A stretch of DNA of 64,000 bases from Pseudomonas sp. ATCC 13867. Its GTDB lineage: Bacteria; Pseudomonadota; Gammaproteobacteria; Pseudomonadales; Pseudomonadaceae. Positions 24,814-33,440 of this stretch are shown here, piece by piece. Made by a program: the position numbers and the translations under genes. The DNA lies in NCBI RefSeq assembly GCF_000349845.1, contig NC_020829.1, positions 3,975,001 to 4,039,000 of the forward strand. The letters run 5' to 3'. Every line of letters starts with the position of its first letter. The stretch's first letter is position 1. A model generated the notes under the pieces. It did not search any database. It saw only the letters and a list, made by a program, of their open reading frames with translations, and had not been told where the DNA came from.

Positions 24814-26250
24814 ATGAAAGTACTGCGCCCAGCCTTGCTCACCATCGCCTGCGCCCTCGCAGCGCCCGCGATGTCGGACGACCTGCCATCCCTGGGCGAC
24901 GCCAGCTCGTCCATCGTATCCCCGGAACAGGAGTTCCAGCTCGGCCGCGCCTGGTTGAGCATGCTGCGCAGCCAGGTCGATTCGCTCAACGACCCGCAAC
25001 TGAAGGATTACGTCGAGTCCACCGTCTACCGCCTGGCCGAGTCCAGCGAGCTGCAGGACCATCGCCTGGCATTCATCCTGATCCGCGACAAGCAGATCAA
25101 CGCCTTCGCCGCTCCCGGCGGCGTGGTGGGCGTCAACGGCGGCCTGTTCCTCTACGCCCAGACCGAAGGCGAATACATCGCCGTACTGGCGCACGAACTC
25201 GGCCACCTGAGCCAACGCCACTTCGCCCGCGGCATCGAAGCGCAGCAACGCATGCAGATTCCGGTGATGGCCGCCATGCTGGCTGGTATCGTCGCCGCCG
25301 CAGCCGGTGCCGGCGATGCCGGCATCGCCGCCATCGCCTCGACCCAGGCGGCAGCCATCCAGAACCAACTGCGCTTCTCCCGGCAGAACGAACAGGAAGC
25401 CGACCGCGTCGGCGTCACCACTATGGTTCGCGCCGGCTACGACCCGCGCTCCATGCCCAACATGTTCGAGCGCCTCGCCCGCCAGTACCGCTACGAGGGC
25501 AAGCCGCCGGAGTTCCTGCTGACCCACCCGGTGACCGAATCGCGTATCGCCGACACCCGCAACCGCGCCGAGCAGTTCCCCAAGGGCGGCAAGGAAGACA
25601 CTCTGCGCTACGAGCTGATGCGCGCCCGCGTCCAGCTGATGTTCGAGGAAACCCCCGGCATGGCCGGCAAGCGTTTCCGCGCGGTGCTGGACGACGACCC
25701 GAAGAACGATGCAGCCCGCTACGGCCTGGCGCTCTCGCAGATCCGCATCGGCCAGTTGAACGAGGCCCGCGGCGGCCTCCAGCAACTACTGGCCAAGGCG
25801 CCCAACGACATCAGCTACAACCTGGCCCTGGTCGATCTGGACATCACCGCCAACAAGCTCCCCGATGCCCAGGCGCGGGTGCAGCGCCTGCTCAGCCAGT
25901 TCCCGCAGAGCTATCCGCTGATCCAGGCCCAGGCCGATCTGATGCTGAAGAGCAACCGCGCCGCCGATGCCGAGAAGACCCTGTTCAAGCTGTCCCAGAA
26001 GCGGCCGCTGGACCCGGACGTCTGGAGTCGCCTGGCCGACGCCTGCACCCTCAGCGGCAACGCCATCGGCGTGTACCAGGCACGCGCCGAGTTCTACGCC
26101 CTCACCGGCGACTACAAGCAGGCCATCGAGCAACTGGACTTCGCCAAGCGGCGTGCCGGCGGCAACTTCACCCTGGCCGCGCGCCTGGATGCGCGCCAGC
26201 AGGAGTTCCGCGAACAGGAACGTCTGCTGAAGGAGATGATGGGCCGCTGA
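24814..26250 (+). CDS. bepA: Periplasmic M48 metalloprotease, BepA-like
   Basis: A 478-residue secreted protease: signal peptide (about residues 1-22, ending PAMSDD), M48 zinc protease domain with HELGH at residues 127-131 (His127, Glu128, His131) and the third ligand region FSRQNEQEADRVG, then C-terminal TPR-like repeats (about 280-478). BepA cleans up stalled LptD and other outer-membrane proteins with the Bam complex. The ATG at 24814 begins MKVLRPALLTIACALA; an in-frame TTG lies two codons upstream. The 3' end leads into a REPIN and an IS-disrupted terminator. Confidence 0.9.
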   Translation: MKVLRPALLTIACALAAPAMSDDLPSLGDASSSIVSPEQEFQLGRAWLSMLRSQVDSLNDPQLKDYVESTVYRLAESSELQDHRLAFILIRDKQINAFAAPGGVVGVNGGLFLYAQTEGEYIAVLAHELGHLSQRHFARGIEAQQRMQIPVMAAMLAGIVAAAAGAGDAGIAAIASTQAAAIQNQLRFSRQNEQEADRVGVTTMVRAGYDPRSMPNMFERLARQYRYEGKPPEFLLTHPVTESRIADTRNRAEQFPKGGKEDTLRYELMRARVQLMFEETPGMAGKRFRAVLDDDPKNDAARYGLALSQIRIGQLNEARGGLQQLLAKAPNDISYNLALVDLDITANKLPDAQARVQRLLSQFPQSYPLIQAQADLMLKSNRAADAEKTLFKLSQKRPLDPDVWSRLADACTLSGNAIGVYQARAEFYALTGDYKQAIEQLDFAKRRAGGNFTLAARLDARQQEFREQERLLKEMMGR

Positions 26251-26254
26251 ACCC

Positions 26255-26332
26255 GCAGGAGCGAGCTTGCTCGCGAACGGCTCAGCGGGCAGCACGGGAG
26301 CCGTTCAGCTTCGTGAGCAAGCTCGCTCCTAC
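26255..26332. repeat. REPIN (partly decayed)
   Basis: Inverted pair at 26255-26278 and 26309-26332 with the same core as at 3549, here with base changes (GCAGG for GTAGG on the left, CTTCGTGAGC for GTTCGCGAGC on the right). It lies between the protease gene and its terminator. Confidence 0.85.
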
Positions 26333-26359
26333 GAAAATCACCTTGGTAGAAACGGAAAG

Positions 26360-26374
26360 GCCCGGCGTTATGCC
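26360..26374 (+). terminator. Left half of a terminator split by the IS element
   Basis: GCCCGGCGTTATGCC here and GGCGTTATGCCGGGCCTTTTT at the other side of the insertion (27799 onward) are the two halves of one hairpin. Joining them with one copy of the 11-bp target duplication restores AAGGCCCGGC-GTTAT-GCCGGGCCTTTTT, a standard bidirectional terminator for the protease gene and nadA. Confidence 0.85.
26364..26374. repeat. Target-site duplication, left copy
   Basis: GGCGTTATGCC directly precedes the left inverted repeat; the identical 11 bp follows the right one at 27799-27809. The duplicated sequence is itself a small palindrome (GGC-GTTAT-GCC), the loop and top of a terminator stem. Confidence 0.92.
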
Positions 26375-26421
26375 GTAATGCTGTTCACTTAAGCATTTGA
26401 GCTGTTGTCGCGGCTCCCTGA

Positions 26422-26456
26422 AAATCCGATGCCAGACTTCTGGCATCGGATTTTTT
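26422..26456 (+). terminator. Terminator inside the IS, just upstream of the transposase
   Basis: AAATCCGATGCCAGA (26422-26436) pairs with TCTGGCATCGGATTT (26439-26453) over about 14 bp and is followed by a run of T up to 26456; the transposase ATG is the next base. It would stop transcription entering from the protease gene and would also mask the transposase start in read-through RNA. Confidence 0.75.
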
Positions 26457-27788
26457 ATGTCTTTCCAACAGCAACTGCTCGACCTAGGCGAGTTGTTCAA
26501 CTTCTCCGATTTGAGCACCTTCACCCAGAACATTCCGGTCGAGTGGGTGGCGTCCGCGCTGGACCTTTCCGCCCAGGCGACCATCCGGCGGCGCCGCCTG
26601 CCCAGCGACCAGGTGCTCTGGCTGGTGCTGGGGATGGCGTTGTTCCGCGACGAACCGGTCCATGAAGTGGCAAGGCGTCTGAACATCTGCGCCCAGGGGC
26701 TGGCCTCCTACGACCTTCTGGCCAGAAGTGGCGTCACCGAGGCGCGCAAACGGTTGGGTGCCGATCCGGTTGAGTGGCTGTTTCGCCAGACGGGTCACCA
26801 ATGGGGCCGCGAGCGCTACGACGGCGATACCTGGCAGGGCTTGCAGGTGTTGGCCGTGGATGGCGCACTGCTGCGCACCCCAGACACCCCCGAACTCCGG
26901 GAGCATTTCGGCTCTGGCAATACCTCCACCGACCGCCAGACACCATTCCCCATGCTGCGGCTTGCAGCCCTGATGAATGTGCGCTCGCACCTGATCCTGG
27001 ATGCCCAGCTGAGTCCCTACCGCCGTAGCGAAATGCGCTTGGCCGATACATTCCTGCAGCAGGTTCCCGATCACTCGGTGACGCTGTTCGACAAGGGATT
27101 TTGGAGTGCTGACTTGCTACTGGGGCTGGCCAAGGGCGGTGACAACCGTCATTGGTTGATTCCGGCACGCAAGGCCCTGGTCAGCGAGGAGGTGACGCGT
27201 TACGGCAAAGGGGATCGCCTGCTGCGCATGAAGGTGTCGACCCCGGCACGCAAGCGCAATCCGGACCTGCCAACGCACTGGGAGGTGCGTGAGGTCAGCT
27301 ACGAAGTAGGGGGCAAGGTAAAAACCCTTTTGACCTCACTGCCGGCGGATATCCATAACGCCAAAGCCGTGGTGAAGCTGTACCAGGAACGCTGGGAGAT
27401 CGAGCTGGGCTTCCGGGATATCAAAAGCTCCTTACAGCAGAATGCAATGACCCTGCGCAGCAAGGTCAAGGAACTGGTCTATCAAGAGGTCTGGGGAGTG
27501 TTGCTGGCCTACAACATCATCCGCCGTGAGGCCAGTCAGGCTGCGGTGGCCTTTGGCCGTTCCCCAAGCGACATACGTTTCAAGCCGGTGGCCCACTATA
27601 TCGCCGTGCAATTGATCGTGATGGCGGCGGCCAACCCGATTTCGGCAACAGGCAGGCGCCTCTCGGAGCTGAGATCGGGACTCGGAGGACTGTTTCTGGA
27701 TCACCGTCCAAGGCCCTCAAGACCAAGGACGGTGAAGATCTCCAAGTCCCGCTACCCAGTGGATTGCAAGGCTGCTCCGCTTAAGTGA
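26457..27788 (+). CDS. IS4 family transposase
   Basis: A 443-residue DDE transposase of the IS4 family. The Asp in VLAVDGALLRTPD, the Asp in VTLFDKGFWSADLL and the YQERWEIELGFRDIKSSL block (the Y-(2)-R-(3)-E-(6)-K signature of IS4) form the catalytic core. An N-terminal insertion-type domain precedes it. The stop codon lies inside the right terminal repeat. No frameshift is seen, so the enzyme is probably active. The ATG at 26457 immediately follows a terminator hairpin; an upstream in-frame TTG at 26397 is unlikely. Confidence 0.93.
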   Translation: MSFQQQLLDLGELFNFSDLSTFTQNIPVEWVASALDLSAQATIRRRRLPSDQVLWLVLGMALFRDEPVHEVARRLNICAQGLASYDLLARSGVTEARKRLGADPVEWLFRQTGHQWGRERYDGDTWQGLQVLAVDGALLRTPDTPELREHFGSGNTSTDRQTPFPMLRLAALMNVRSHLILDAQLSPYRRSEMRLADTFLQQVPDHSVTLFDKGFWSADLLLGLAKGGDNRHWLIPARKALVSEEVTRYGKGDRLLRMKVSTPARKRNPDLPTHWEVREVSYEVGGKVKTLLTSLPADIHNAKAVVKLYQERWEIELGFRDIKSSLQQNAMTLRSKVKELVYQEVWGVLLAYNIIRREASQAAVAFGRSPSDIRFKPVAHYIAVQLIVMAAANPISATGRRLSELRSGLGGLFLDHRPRPSRPRTVKISKSRYPVDCKAAPLK

Positions 27789-27798
27789 ACAGCATTAC

Positions 27799-27818
27799 GG
27801 CGTTATGCCGGGCCTTTT
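27799..27818 (-). terminator. Right half of the split terminator with second target duplication
   Basis: GGCGTTATGCC (27799-27809) repeats the left target sequence, followed by GGGCCTTTTTC. For nadA, read on the minus strand, the hairpin has lost its distal arm to the insertion, so only the short GGC/GCC palindrome remains. Confidence 0.8.
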
Positions 27819-27836
27819 TCGCTGTAGGGCAATAGA

Positions 27837-28895
27837 TCAGGCGTTGCCCGCCACCCTCAGCCTGGCGGCCTGGGTGAAGTCGAGCATGCGCTTGAGCGGC
27901 TTGATGGCCTTGGGAATCAGCGCCGGATCGACGAAGATCTCGCCACTCCCCTCCTTCAGGCACGTCAAGGTGCGCTCCAGGGTGTTCATCGCCATCCACG
28001 GGCAGTGCGCGCAGCTGCGGCAGGCCGCGCCATTGCCGGCGGTGGGCGCTTCGATGAACTCCTTGTCCGGGCACAGCTGCTGCATCTTGTAGAAGATGCC
28101 GCGGTCGGTAGCGACGATGAAGCGCTTGTTCGGCATCGTCTGCGCGGCCTTGATCAGTTGGCTGGTGGAGCCCACCGCATCGGCCAGCTCGACCACCGCC
28201 TCGGGCGACTCCGGGTGCACCAGGATCGCCGCGTCCGGGTAGACCGCCTTGAGGTCCTCCAGCTGCTTGGCCTTGAATTCCTCGTGGACAATGCAGGCGC
28301 CATCCCAGAGCAGCATGTCGGCACCGGTCTCGCGCTGGATGTAGCGACCCAGATGCTGGTCCGGCGCCCAGAGGATCGGCTCGCCGTTATCCATCAGGTG
28401 CTCGACGATCTCCACCGCGCAACTGGAGGTCACCACCCAGTCCGCCCGCGCTTTCACCGCCGCCGAGGTGTTCGCGTAGACCACCACGGTGCGCTCCGGG
28501 TGCTGGTCGCAGAACGCCGAGAACTCATCCACCGGACAGCCGAGATCCAGCGAACAGGTTGCCTCCAGGGTCGGCATCAGCACGCGCTTTTCCGGGTTGA
28601 GGATCTTGGCGGTCTCGCCCATGAAGCGAACGCCGGCAACCACCACGGTCTGTGCCGGGTGCTGGTTGCCGAAGCGGGCCATTTCCAGCGAATCGGAAAC
28701 GCAACCGCCGGTTTCCTCGGCCAGCGCCTGGATCACCGGGTCACAGTAGTAATGCGCGACCAGCACGGCGTTCTGCGCCTTGAGCTCGGCAGCGATGGCC
28801 GCGCGGTAATCGGCCTCTTCCTGTGCACTCAGCACCCGCGGCTGCTTGGCAGCCAGGTGAGCCTGAACCAACAGGCGTTCGGAAATCTGGGACAT
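27837..28895 (-). CDS. nadA: Quinolinate synthase
   Basis: A 352-residue NadA, which condenses iminoaspartate with dihydroxyacetone phosphate to quinolinate in NAD synthesis using a [4Fe-4S] cluster. Conserved [54 protein letters not shown] and [13 protein letters not shown] motifs provide the three cluster cysteines and substrate residues. Its normal 3' terminator has been interrupted by the IS element 40 bp downstream, so transcripts may run into the IS on the antisense strand. Confidence 0.95.
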   Translation of the reverse strand: MSQISERLLVQAHLAAKQPRVLSAQEEADYRAAIAAELKAQNAVLVAHYYCDPVIQALAEETGGCVSDSLEMARFGNQHPAQTVVVAGVRFMGETAKILNPEKRVLMPTLEATCSLDLGCPVDEFSAFCDQHPERTVVVYANTSAAVKARADWVVTSSCAVEIVEHLMDNGEPILWAPDQHLGRYIQRETGADMLLWDGACIVHEEFKAKQLEDLKAVYPDAAILVHPESPEAVVELADAVGSTSQLIKAAQTMPNKRFIVATDRGIFYKMQQLCPDKEFIEAPTAGNGAACRSCAHCPWMAMNTLERTLTCLKEGSGEIFVDPALIPKAIKPLKRMLDFTQAARLRVAGNA

Positions 28896-29010
28896 CGTGT
28901 GGAAACCTCTACAGGCGCGGTTCTGATTATGCCGACGATTTTATCACCACCGTCCTTCTGGCGACGCGCTGTCGGCTGCCGCACGACGGACTTTTCCCGG
29001 CGCATAGCAA

Positions 29011-29041
29011 AAACCCCGTGACCTTTCGATCACGGGGCTTT
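29011..29041 (-). terminator. Terminator downstream of tRNA-Lys
   Basis: CCCCGTGA (29014-29021) and TCACGGGG (29030-29037) form an 8-bp stem; on the minus strand it is followed by TTTTTGC, 13 bases after the tRNA 3' end. Confidence 0.8.
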
Positions 29042-29053
29042 CGCAGGATTTGT

Positions 29054-29129
29054 TGGTGGGTCGTGTAGGATTCGAACCTACGACCAATTGGTTAAAAGCC
29101 AACTGCTCTACCGACTGAGCTAACGACCC
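29054..29129 (-). tRNA. tRNA-Lys (anticodon TTT)
   Basis: The minus strand gives a 76-nt tRNA: acceptor GGGTCGT paired with ACGACCC, D loop AGCTCAGTCGGTAGAGC, anticodon stem-loop TTGG-CTTTTAA-CCAA with TTT, T arm GTAGG-TTCGAAT-CCTAC, and encoded CCA. It lies upstream of nadA and downstream of queC, all on the minus strand. Confidence 0.95.
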
Positions 29130-29188
29130 GACGTGGTGCGTATAATACTGATTTCTAACGCAAAAACAACACCCCTTAAAAACTTTTT

Positions 29189-29881
29189 TCAGAAATATCG
29201 CGTCGGGTCTTCAATCCCGGCTGCGCGAAAGCCGTCAGCACGCAGCCTGCAACTGTCGCACTTGCCGCACGCGCGCCCGTCATCGTCCGCCTGATAGCAG
29301 GAAACCGTAAGGCTGTAGTCCACGCCCTGGGCAATGCCGGCCTGGACGATCTGCGCCTTGGAGAGGAACTGCAGCGGCGCCTGAATGCGGAAGCCCTCAC
29401 CTTCCACACCGGCCTTGGTAGCCAGGTTGGCCATGCGCTCGAAGGCCTCGACGAACTCCGGACGGCAATCCGGGTAGCCAGAGTAGTCCACCGCATTCAC
29501 GCCAATGAAGATGTCCCGCGCGCCCAACACCTCGGCCCAGCCGAGAGCGAGGGAAAGGAACACGGTATTGCGCGCCGGCACATAGGTCACCGGAATGCCC
29601 TCGCTCGGCGCTTCGGGCACATCGATGCTGCTGTCGGTCAGGGCCGAGCCACCGATGTCGTTCAGGTCCAGGCCGATCACCTTGTGCTCGATGACACCCA
29701 ACTGGCTCGCCACACGCTCGGCCGCCTGCAACTCGGCACGGTGGCGCTGGCCGTAGTCGAAGCTCATGGTATAGCAGTCATAGCCCTCGGCCCTGGCCAG
29801 GGCGACCACGGTCGCGGAGTCCAGGCCGCCAGAGAGCAGGATCACGGCCTTCTTGTCATTCATGACTTTCTGATTGGACAT
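29189..29881 (-). CDS. queC: 7-cyano-7-deazaguanine synthase
   Basis: A 230-residue QueC that converts 7-carboxy-7-deazaguanine to preQ0 in queuosine synthesis. The ATP pyrophosphatase loop SGGLDS is near residue 17, and the zinc-binding cysteines appear in [19 protein letters not shown]. The ATG at 29881 has GGAGGAG 9 nt upstream; a start at 29863 would give the 224-residue length I remember for P. aeruginosa but has a weak site. It follows queE by 20 bp. Confidence 0.95.
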   Translation of the reverse strand: MSNQKVMNDKKAVILLSGGLDSATVVALARAEGYDCYTMSFDYGQRHRAELQAAERVASQLGVIEHKVIGLDLNDIGGSALTDSSIDVPEAPSEGIPVTYVPARNTVFLSLALGWAEVLGARDIFIGVNAVDYSGYPDCRPEFVEAFERMANLATKAGVEGEGFRIQAPLQFLSKAQIVQAGIAQGVDYSLTVSCYQADDDGRACGKCDSCRLRADGFRAAGIEDPTRYF

Positions 29882-29901
29882 AAACAGGGTCTCCTCCGCG
29901 C

Positions 29902-30549
29902 TCAGTGGCCCGGCTCGTCATTCCAGAGAATCTTGTGCAGTTGCAGTTGCAGGCGTACCGGCAGGTTGTCACTGACAATCCAGTCGGCCAGCGCACGGGC
30001 GTCCACCTGGCGATGACTGGGCGAGAACAGCACCTCGCCGGCACGCTGCTCCAGGCGGTATTCGATGAGTTTGGAAACTGCCCAGTCGTAGTCCCCGCGC
30101 GAGCAGATGACGAACTTCACCTGATCGTTGGGCGTCAGCTCTCCGATGTTCTCGTAGCGATTGCGCGACGCTTCGCCGGAGCCCGGCGTCTTCAGGTCCA
30201 GCACACGGCTGACGCGGCGGTCGGTGGCGGAGATGTCCAACGCACCACTGGTTTCCAGCGACACGTCATAGCCGGCATCGCAGAGGCGCCGCAGCAGCGG
30301 GATGCAGTTGGGCTGGGCCAGCGGCTCGCCACCGGTGACACAGACATAGCGTGGCTTGTAAGCCGCGACGCGCTCGAGGACGGCGTCGAGGGACTGGATT
30401 TCGCCACCACTGAAGGCATAGGCGGTATCGCAGTACTGGCAGCGCAGGGGACAGCCGGTCAGCCGCACGAACACCGTCGGCAAGCCGGCGGTGCGCGTTT
30501 CCCCCTGCAACGAGTAGAAAATCTCGGTGATTCGCAGGGTCTGTTGCAT
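29902..30549 (-). CDS. queE: 7-carboxy-7-deazaguanine synthase
   Basis: A 215-residue radical-SAM enzyme making 7-carboxy-7-deazaguanine from carboxytetrahydropterin. Cys33-x3-Cys37-x2-Cys40 (GCPLRCQYC) holds the iron-sulfur cluster, with [20 protein letters not shown] before it and [10 protein letters not shown] as the SAM-binding GGE motif. Starting at ATG 30549 begins the conserved [17 protein letters not shown]; the longer upstream frame has no homology. It is the first gene of queE-queC. Confidence 0.93.
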   Translation of the reverse strand: MQQTLRITEIFYSLQGETRTAGLPTVFVRLTGCPLRCQYCDTAYAFSGGEIQSLDAVLERVAAYKPRYVCVTGGEPLAQPNCIPLLRRLCDAGYDVSLETSGALDISATDRRVSRVLDLKTPGSGEASRNRYENIGELTPNDQVKFVICSRGDYDWAVSKLIEYRLEQRAGEVLFSPSHRQVDARALADWIVSDNLPVRLQLQLHKILWNDEPGH

Positions 30550-30701
30550 ATCAGCCACGGGCGTGACGGCGATACAGGCCATCCGCCTCCGTTGCGTTGG
30601 AGTCAGGAGTGCGACACGGCGCACTCGGCATACACGGGGGCCGCAGACATCAGCCGAGCTGAAGCCACTGACACGTCCCGAAAGGCGGGGATTCTAACGA
30701 A

Positions 30702-30726
30702 AAAACCCGCGACGAGCGCGGGTTTT
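30702..30726 (-). terminator. Terminator of the tol-pal-cpoB transcript
   Basis: AAAACCCGCG (30702-30711) and CGCGGGTTTT (30717-30726) pair around a 5-nt loop, with a further A-run that becomes a T-run on the minus strand, 20 bp past the cpoB stop. Confidence 0.85.
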
Positions 30727-30745
30727 CGGACTGAGGGAGCGAGCC

Positions 30746-31576
30746 TTACTTGAGGTTCTTCAGGTCACGCTGGGACAGTTGCGCTGCGGAACTGCCCGGA
30801 TACTGGGAGATAACCTGCTGCAGGATGCCACGTGCCTTGTCGGTATTGCCCAGGCGACGCTCGACGTCAGCCAGCTTGTACAGCGAGTCCGGCACCTTGG
30901 CGCTGCTCGGATAGGCCTGGCTGACGCGGGCAAAGGCCTGGCCGGCGCTCTGCAGGTCCCCCTTGGCGAGGTTCACCTCGCCAAGCCAGTACTGCGCGTT
31001 ACCGGCATACTGGCTGTTGGGGTACTTGCGCAGGAAGGCGCCAAAGGCCTGGCTGGCCTTGTCGAAGTCCTTGGCCTTGATCAGGTCGAAGGCGGCATCG
31101 TAGTAGAGCTTTTCTTTTGCCGGATCACCCGGCTCGCTGCTGGCGGCGGGTTGCTGTGCGGCGGCTGCGCCGGCACCTGCGGCAGCTCCGGCACTGGCGC
31201 CGGCAGCGGGGGAGTTCTGTTGAGCAGCACCGGCACCCGCACCACCCGAGATACGGCCGTCGAGATCCTGGTAGCGTTCCAGGTTTTCCTGCTTCATCTG
31301 TTGGATCTGGTTCTGCTGCTCTTCGAGCATGCCGCGCAGACGGGACATTTCGTCCTGCATCTGCTGCAGCTGCATGAACAGCTGAGCCTGTCCGGAGACG
31401 GGCTGAGTCGTCATCCCGCCTCCGGCATAGGCGCCCTCAGCGCCTGCGGTGCCATAACCCGAGGGCGGCGTGTTGGCGTAACCGCCACCATTGCCGTCCT
31501 GTACCGGAACCGCGGCCGCCGCCATCAGGGGCAGGCCGCATGCGATCAAGGTCAGAAAACGCAGGCGCATCGGCAT
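30746..31576 (-). CDS. cpoB: Cell division coordinator CpoB (YbgF)
   Basis: A periplasmic protein of 276 residues: signal peptide (about 1-22), a coiled-coil region around residues 55-90 (QLQQMQDEMSRLRGMLEEQQ) that trimerises, a Gly/Ala/Pro linker, and three C-terminal TPR repeats (about 155-276). CpoB links Tol-Pal function to peptidoglycan synthesis at the septum. Starts at 31570 and GTG 31579 are also possible; the spacing to pal is only a few bases, so it is co-transcribed. Confidence 0.9.
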   Translation of the reverse strand: MPMRLRFLTLIACGLPLMAAAAVPVQDGNGGGYANTPPSGYGTAGAEGAYAGGGMTTQPVSGQAQLFMQLQQMQDEMSRLRGMLEEQQNQIQQMKQENLERYQDLDGRISGGAGAGAAQQNSPAAGASAGAAAGAGAAAAQQPAASSEPGDPAKEKLYYDAAFDLIKAKDFDKASQAFGAFLRKYPNSQYAGNAQYWLGEVNLAKGDLQSAGQAFARVSQAYPSSAKVPDSLYKLADVERRLGNTDKARGILQQVISQYPGSSAAQLSQRDLKNLK

Positions 31577-31582
31577 CACGTC

Positions 31583-32089
31583 TTACTTCTTCAGCTCAAC
31601 GCGACGGTTCTGGGCCCAGGACTGCTCGTCGTGGCCAGTGGCAACCGGACGCTCTTTCCCATAGGAAACCAGCTCCAGCTGAGCCGGGGAAACGCCCTGC
31701 AGTACCAGGTAGCGCTGGACGGCCTTGGCACGACGCTCGCCCAGAGCCATGTTGTACTCGCGGGTACCGCGCTCGTCAGTGTGACCTTCCAGGACTACGC
31801 GCTGGCCGGAACCTTTCAGGTCCTTGGCGTGTACGTCCAGGGCACGCATGGCTTCCGGTTTCAGGTCGGAGCTGTCGTACTCGAAGTAGAAGGTGGTGAT
31901 AGCGCGCAGAGCGGCTTCGTCGCTCAGGGAGCCGTCAACGGCACCGCTGTTTGCGCCGTAGCCAGCGTTCGGGTCACGGCCGTCATTGGCGCCTTCGCCG
32001 GAAGCGTCGCCGCCCTTGGAGGAACAGCCAACGGCAACGGCCATGGCCAGAGCAAGCGCGGCAAATTTGCCGAATTTCAGCATTTCCAT
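31583..32089 (-). CDS. pal: Peptidoglycan-associated lipoprotein Pal (OprL)
   Basis: A 168-residue outer-membrane lipoprotein with lipobox AVGC (Cys22) and a C-terminal OmpA-like peptidoglycan-binding domain ([22 protein letters not shown], with the diaminopimelate-contacting Asp and Arg). It is almost identical to P. aeruginosa OprL as I remember it. It anchors the outer membrane to the wall and works with TolB. ATG 32089 is chosen from that homology; a second ATG precedes it at 32092. Confidence 0.97.
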   Translation of the reverse strand: MEMLKFGKFAALALAMAVAVGCSSKGGDASGEGANDGRDPNAGYGANSGAVDGSLSDEAALRAITTFYFEYDSSDLKPEAMRALDVHAKDLKGSGQRVVLEGHTDERGTREYNMALGERRAKAVQRYLVLQGVSPAQLELVSYGKERPVATGHDEQSWAQNRRVELKK

Positions 32090-32141
32090 CATGTAACTCC
32101 TAATGAACCCCAGTGTATAAGTTTGAAACAGTTGGCAACCG

Positions 32142-33440
32142 TCAGTTCAGGTAAGGGGACCAGGATGGTTCGCGCACGTCGCCTTGAGCGGTAGGTATAG
32201 GTAACCGAACACGTCCGTTGATGCTTACGAGCATCAGCACGCCCCGGTCCTGCTGGCGGGTGGCGTATATTAGCATCGTGCCATTGGGCGCAACAGTAGG
32301 CGAATCGTCCAGCGTGGTATTCGAAAGCACGCGCAGATTGCCGCGCTGAAGGTCCTGGGCCGCGATCTGGAAGTTGGTGAAACCGTCCTGACGGTGAACC
32401 ATTACCAGGGTTTTCTCATCCGCGGAAAGTTTCGGGTTGGCGTTGTAGTTGCCAATGAAAGTTACGCGATCGGTGGCGCCCGAGTTGACGTTCATCTTGT
32501 AGATCTGCGGCTTGCCGCCACGATCCGAAGTGAAGTACAGGGTCGAACCATCGGCGCCCCAGAAAGGCTCGGTGTCGATCGCCTGGTTGTTGGTCAGGCG
32601 ACGCAGCTGGCGGCTGCCCAGGTCCATCACATAGATCTCCGGGTTGCCGTCACGCGACAGCACGAAAGCCAGGCGGTTGCCATCCGGCGAGAAGGCCGGG
32701 GCGCCGTTGAGACCCTCGAAGTTGGAGATCTGCTCGCGGCGACCGGTGTCGACGTACTGCATGAAGATGCGCGGACGCTTCTGCTCGAAGGAAACATAGG
32801 CGATGCGGCGGCCATCGGGCGAGAAACGCGGCGACAGGATCGGCTCGCGGGACTGCAGCAGGGTCACCGGGCGAGCGCCGTCATAGTCGGAGCGTTGCAG
32901 GGTGTAACGGGTGTTGTCCACGGAGAAGCGCTCGGCGGTGACGTAGAGCAGCTTGGTGGAAAACGCGCCCTTGATGCCGGTGAGCTTCTCGAACGACTGG
33001 TCGGCAATATAATGCGACATGTCGCGCAGTTGCTCGGTTGTGCCGCCCACGCTGCCGGTCAGGACCTGCTGCTGGGTCGCCACGTTGAACAGGCCGTACT
33101 GGATCTGCAGACGACCACCGGCCGGCACGATGTTGCCGATCAGCACGTACTGGGCGCCGAGCGCCTGCCAGTCGCGATAGATCACTTCGCTGGCCTGGGC
33201 CGGCTGGCTGATCATGTTCTGCCGCGGGATCGGCTCGAAGTAACCGGAGTTGCGCAGGTCGTTGCCAATGATGTTCGACATGTCCTCGGGCAACACGTTG
33301 CCGCCCTGCCAGCCGAACGGAACCACGGCAATCGGGACGGCCGAGTCGCGACCGCTGGAAATCACCAGCGGGTCGGCGGCCTGCGCCACGCCGGCCACCA
33401 GGGCCAGGGCGAACAGCGCGAAGCGAATCAGGGTACTCAC
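32142..33440 (-). CDS. tolB: Tol-Pal system translocation protein TolB
   Basis: A 432-residue periplasmic protein: signal peptide (about 1-21), an N-terminal alpha/beta domain, and a six-bladed beta-propeller with repeated SPDG(R/N) blade motifs ([31 protein letters not shown]). It binds Pal and, through its N-terminal box, TolA. Its start overlaps the tolA stop by 4 bp. Confidence 0.96.
   Translation of the reverse strand: MSTLIRFALFALALVAGVAQAADPLVISSGRDSAVPIAVVPFGWQGGNVLPEDMSNIIGNDLRNSGYFEPIPRQNMISQPAQASEVIYRDWQALGAQYVLIGNIVPAGGRLQIQYGLFNVATQQQVLTGSVGGTTEQLRDMSHYIADQSFEKLTGIKGAFSTKLLYVTAERFSVDNTRYTLQRSDYDGARPVTLLQSREPILSPRFSPDGRRIAYVSFEQKRPRIFMQYVDTGRREQISNFEGLNGAPAFSPDGNRLAFVLSRDGNPEIYVMDLGSRQLRRLTNNQAIDTEPFWGADGSTLYFTSDRGGKPQIYKMNVNSGATDRVTFIGNYNANPKLSADEKTLVMVHRQDGFTNFQIAAQDLQRGNLRVLSNTTLDDSPTVAPNGTMLIYATRQQDRGVLMLVSINGRVRLPIPTAQGDVREPSWSPYLN

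Larger units (their letters stand above)
26375..27798 (+). mobile_element. IS4-family insertion sequence, intact
   Basis: A 1,424-bp element bounded by perfect 20-bp terminal inverted repeats: GTAATGCTGTTCACTTAAGC at 26375-26394 and its complement at 27779-27798. It is flanked by an 11-bp target duplication, a length usual for IS4-family elements, and carries one full transposase gene. A hairpin terminator at 26422-26456 stands between the left end and the transposase start. Perfect ends, perfect duplication and an open transposase indicate a recent insertion. Confidence 0.93.

Noticed and set aside
29882..30745. Search for a preQ1 riboswitch near queE-queC
   Set aside because: No preQ1-type pseudoknot motif could be recognised upstream of either gene; the hairpin at 30702 belongs to the cpoB terminator.
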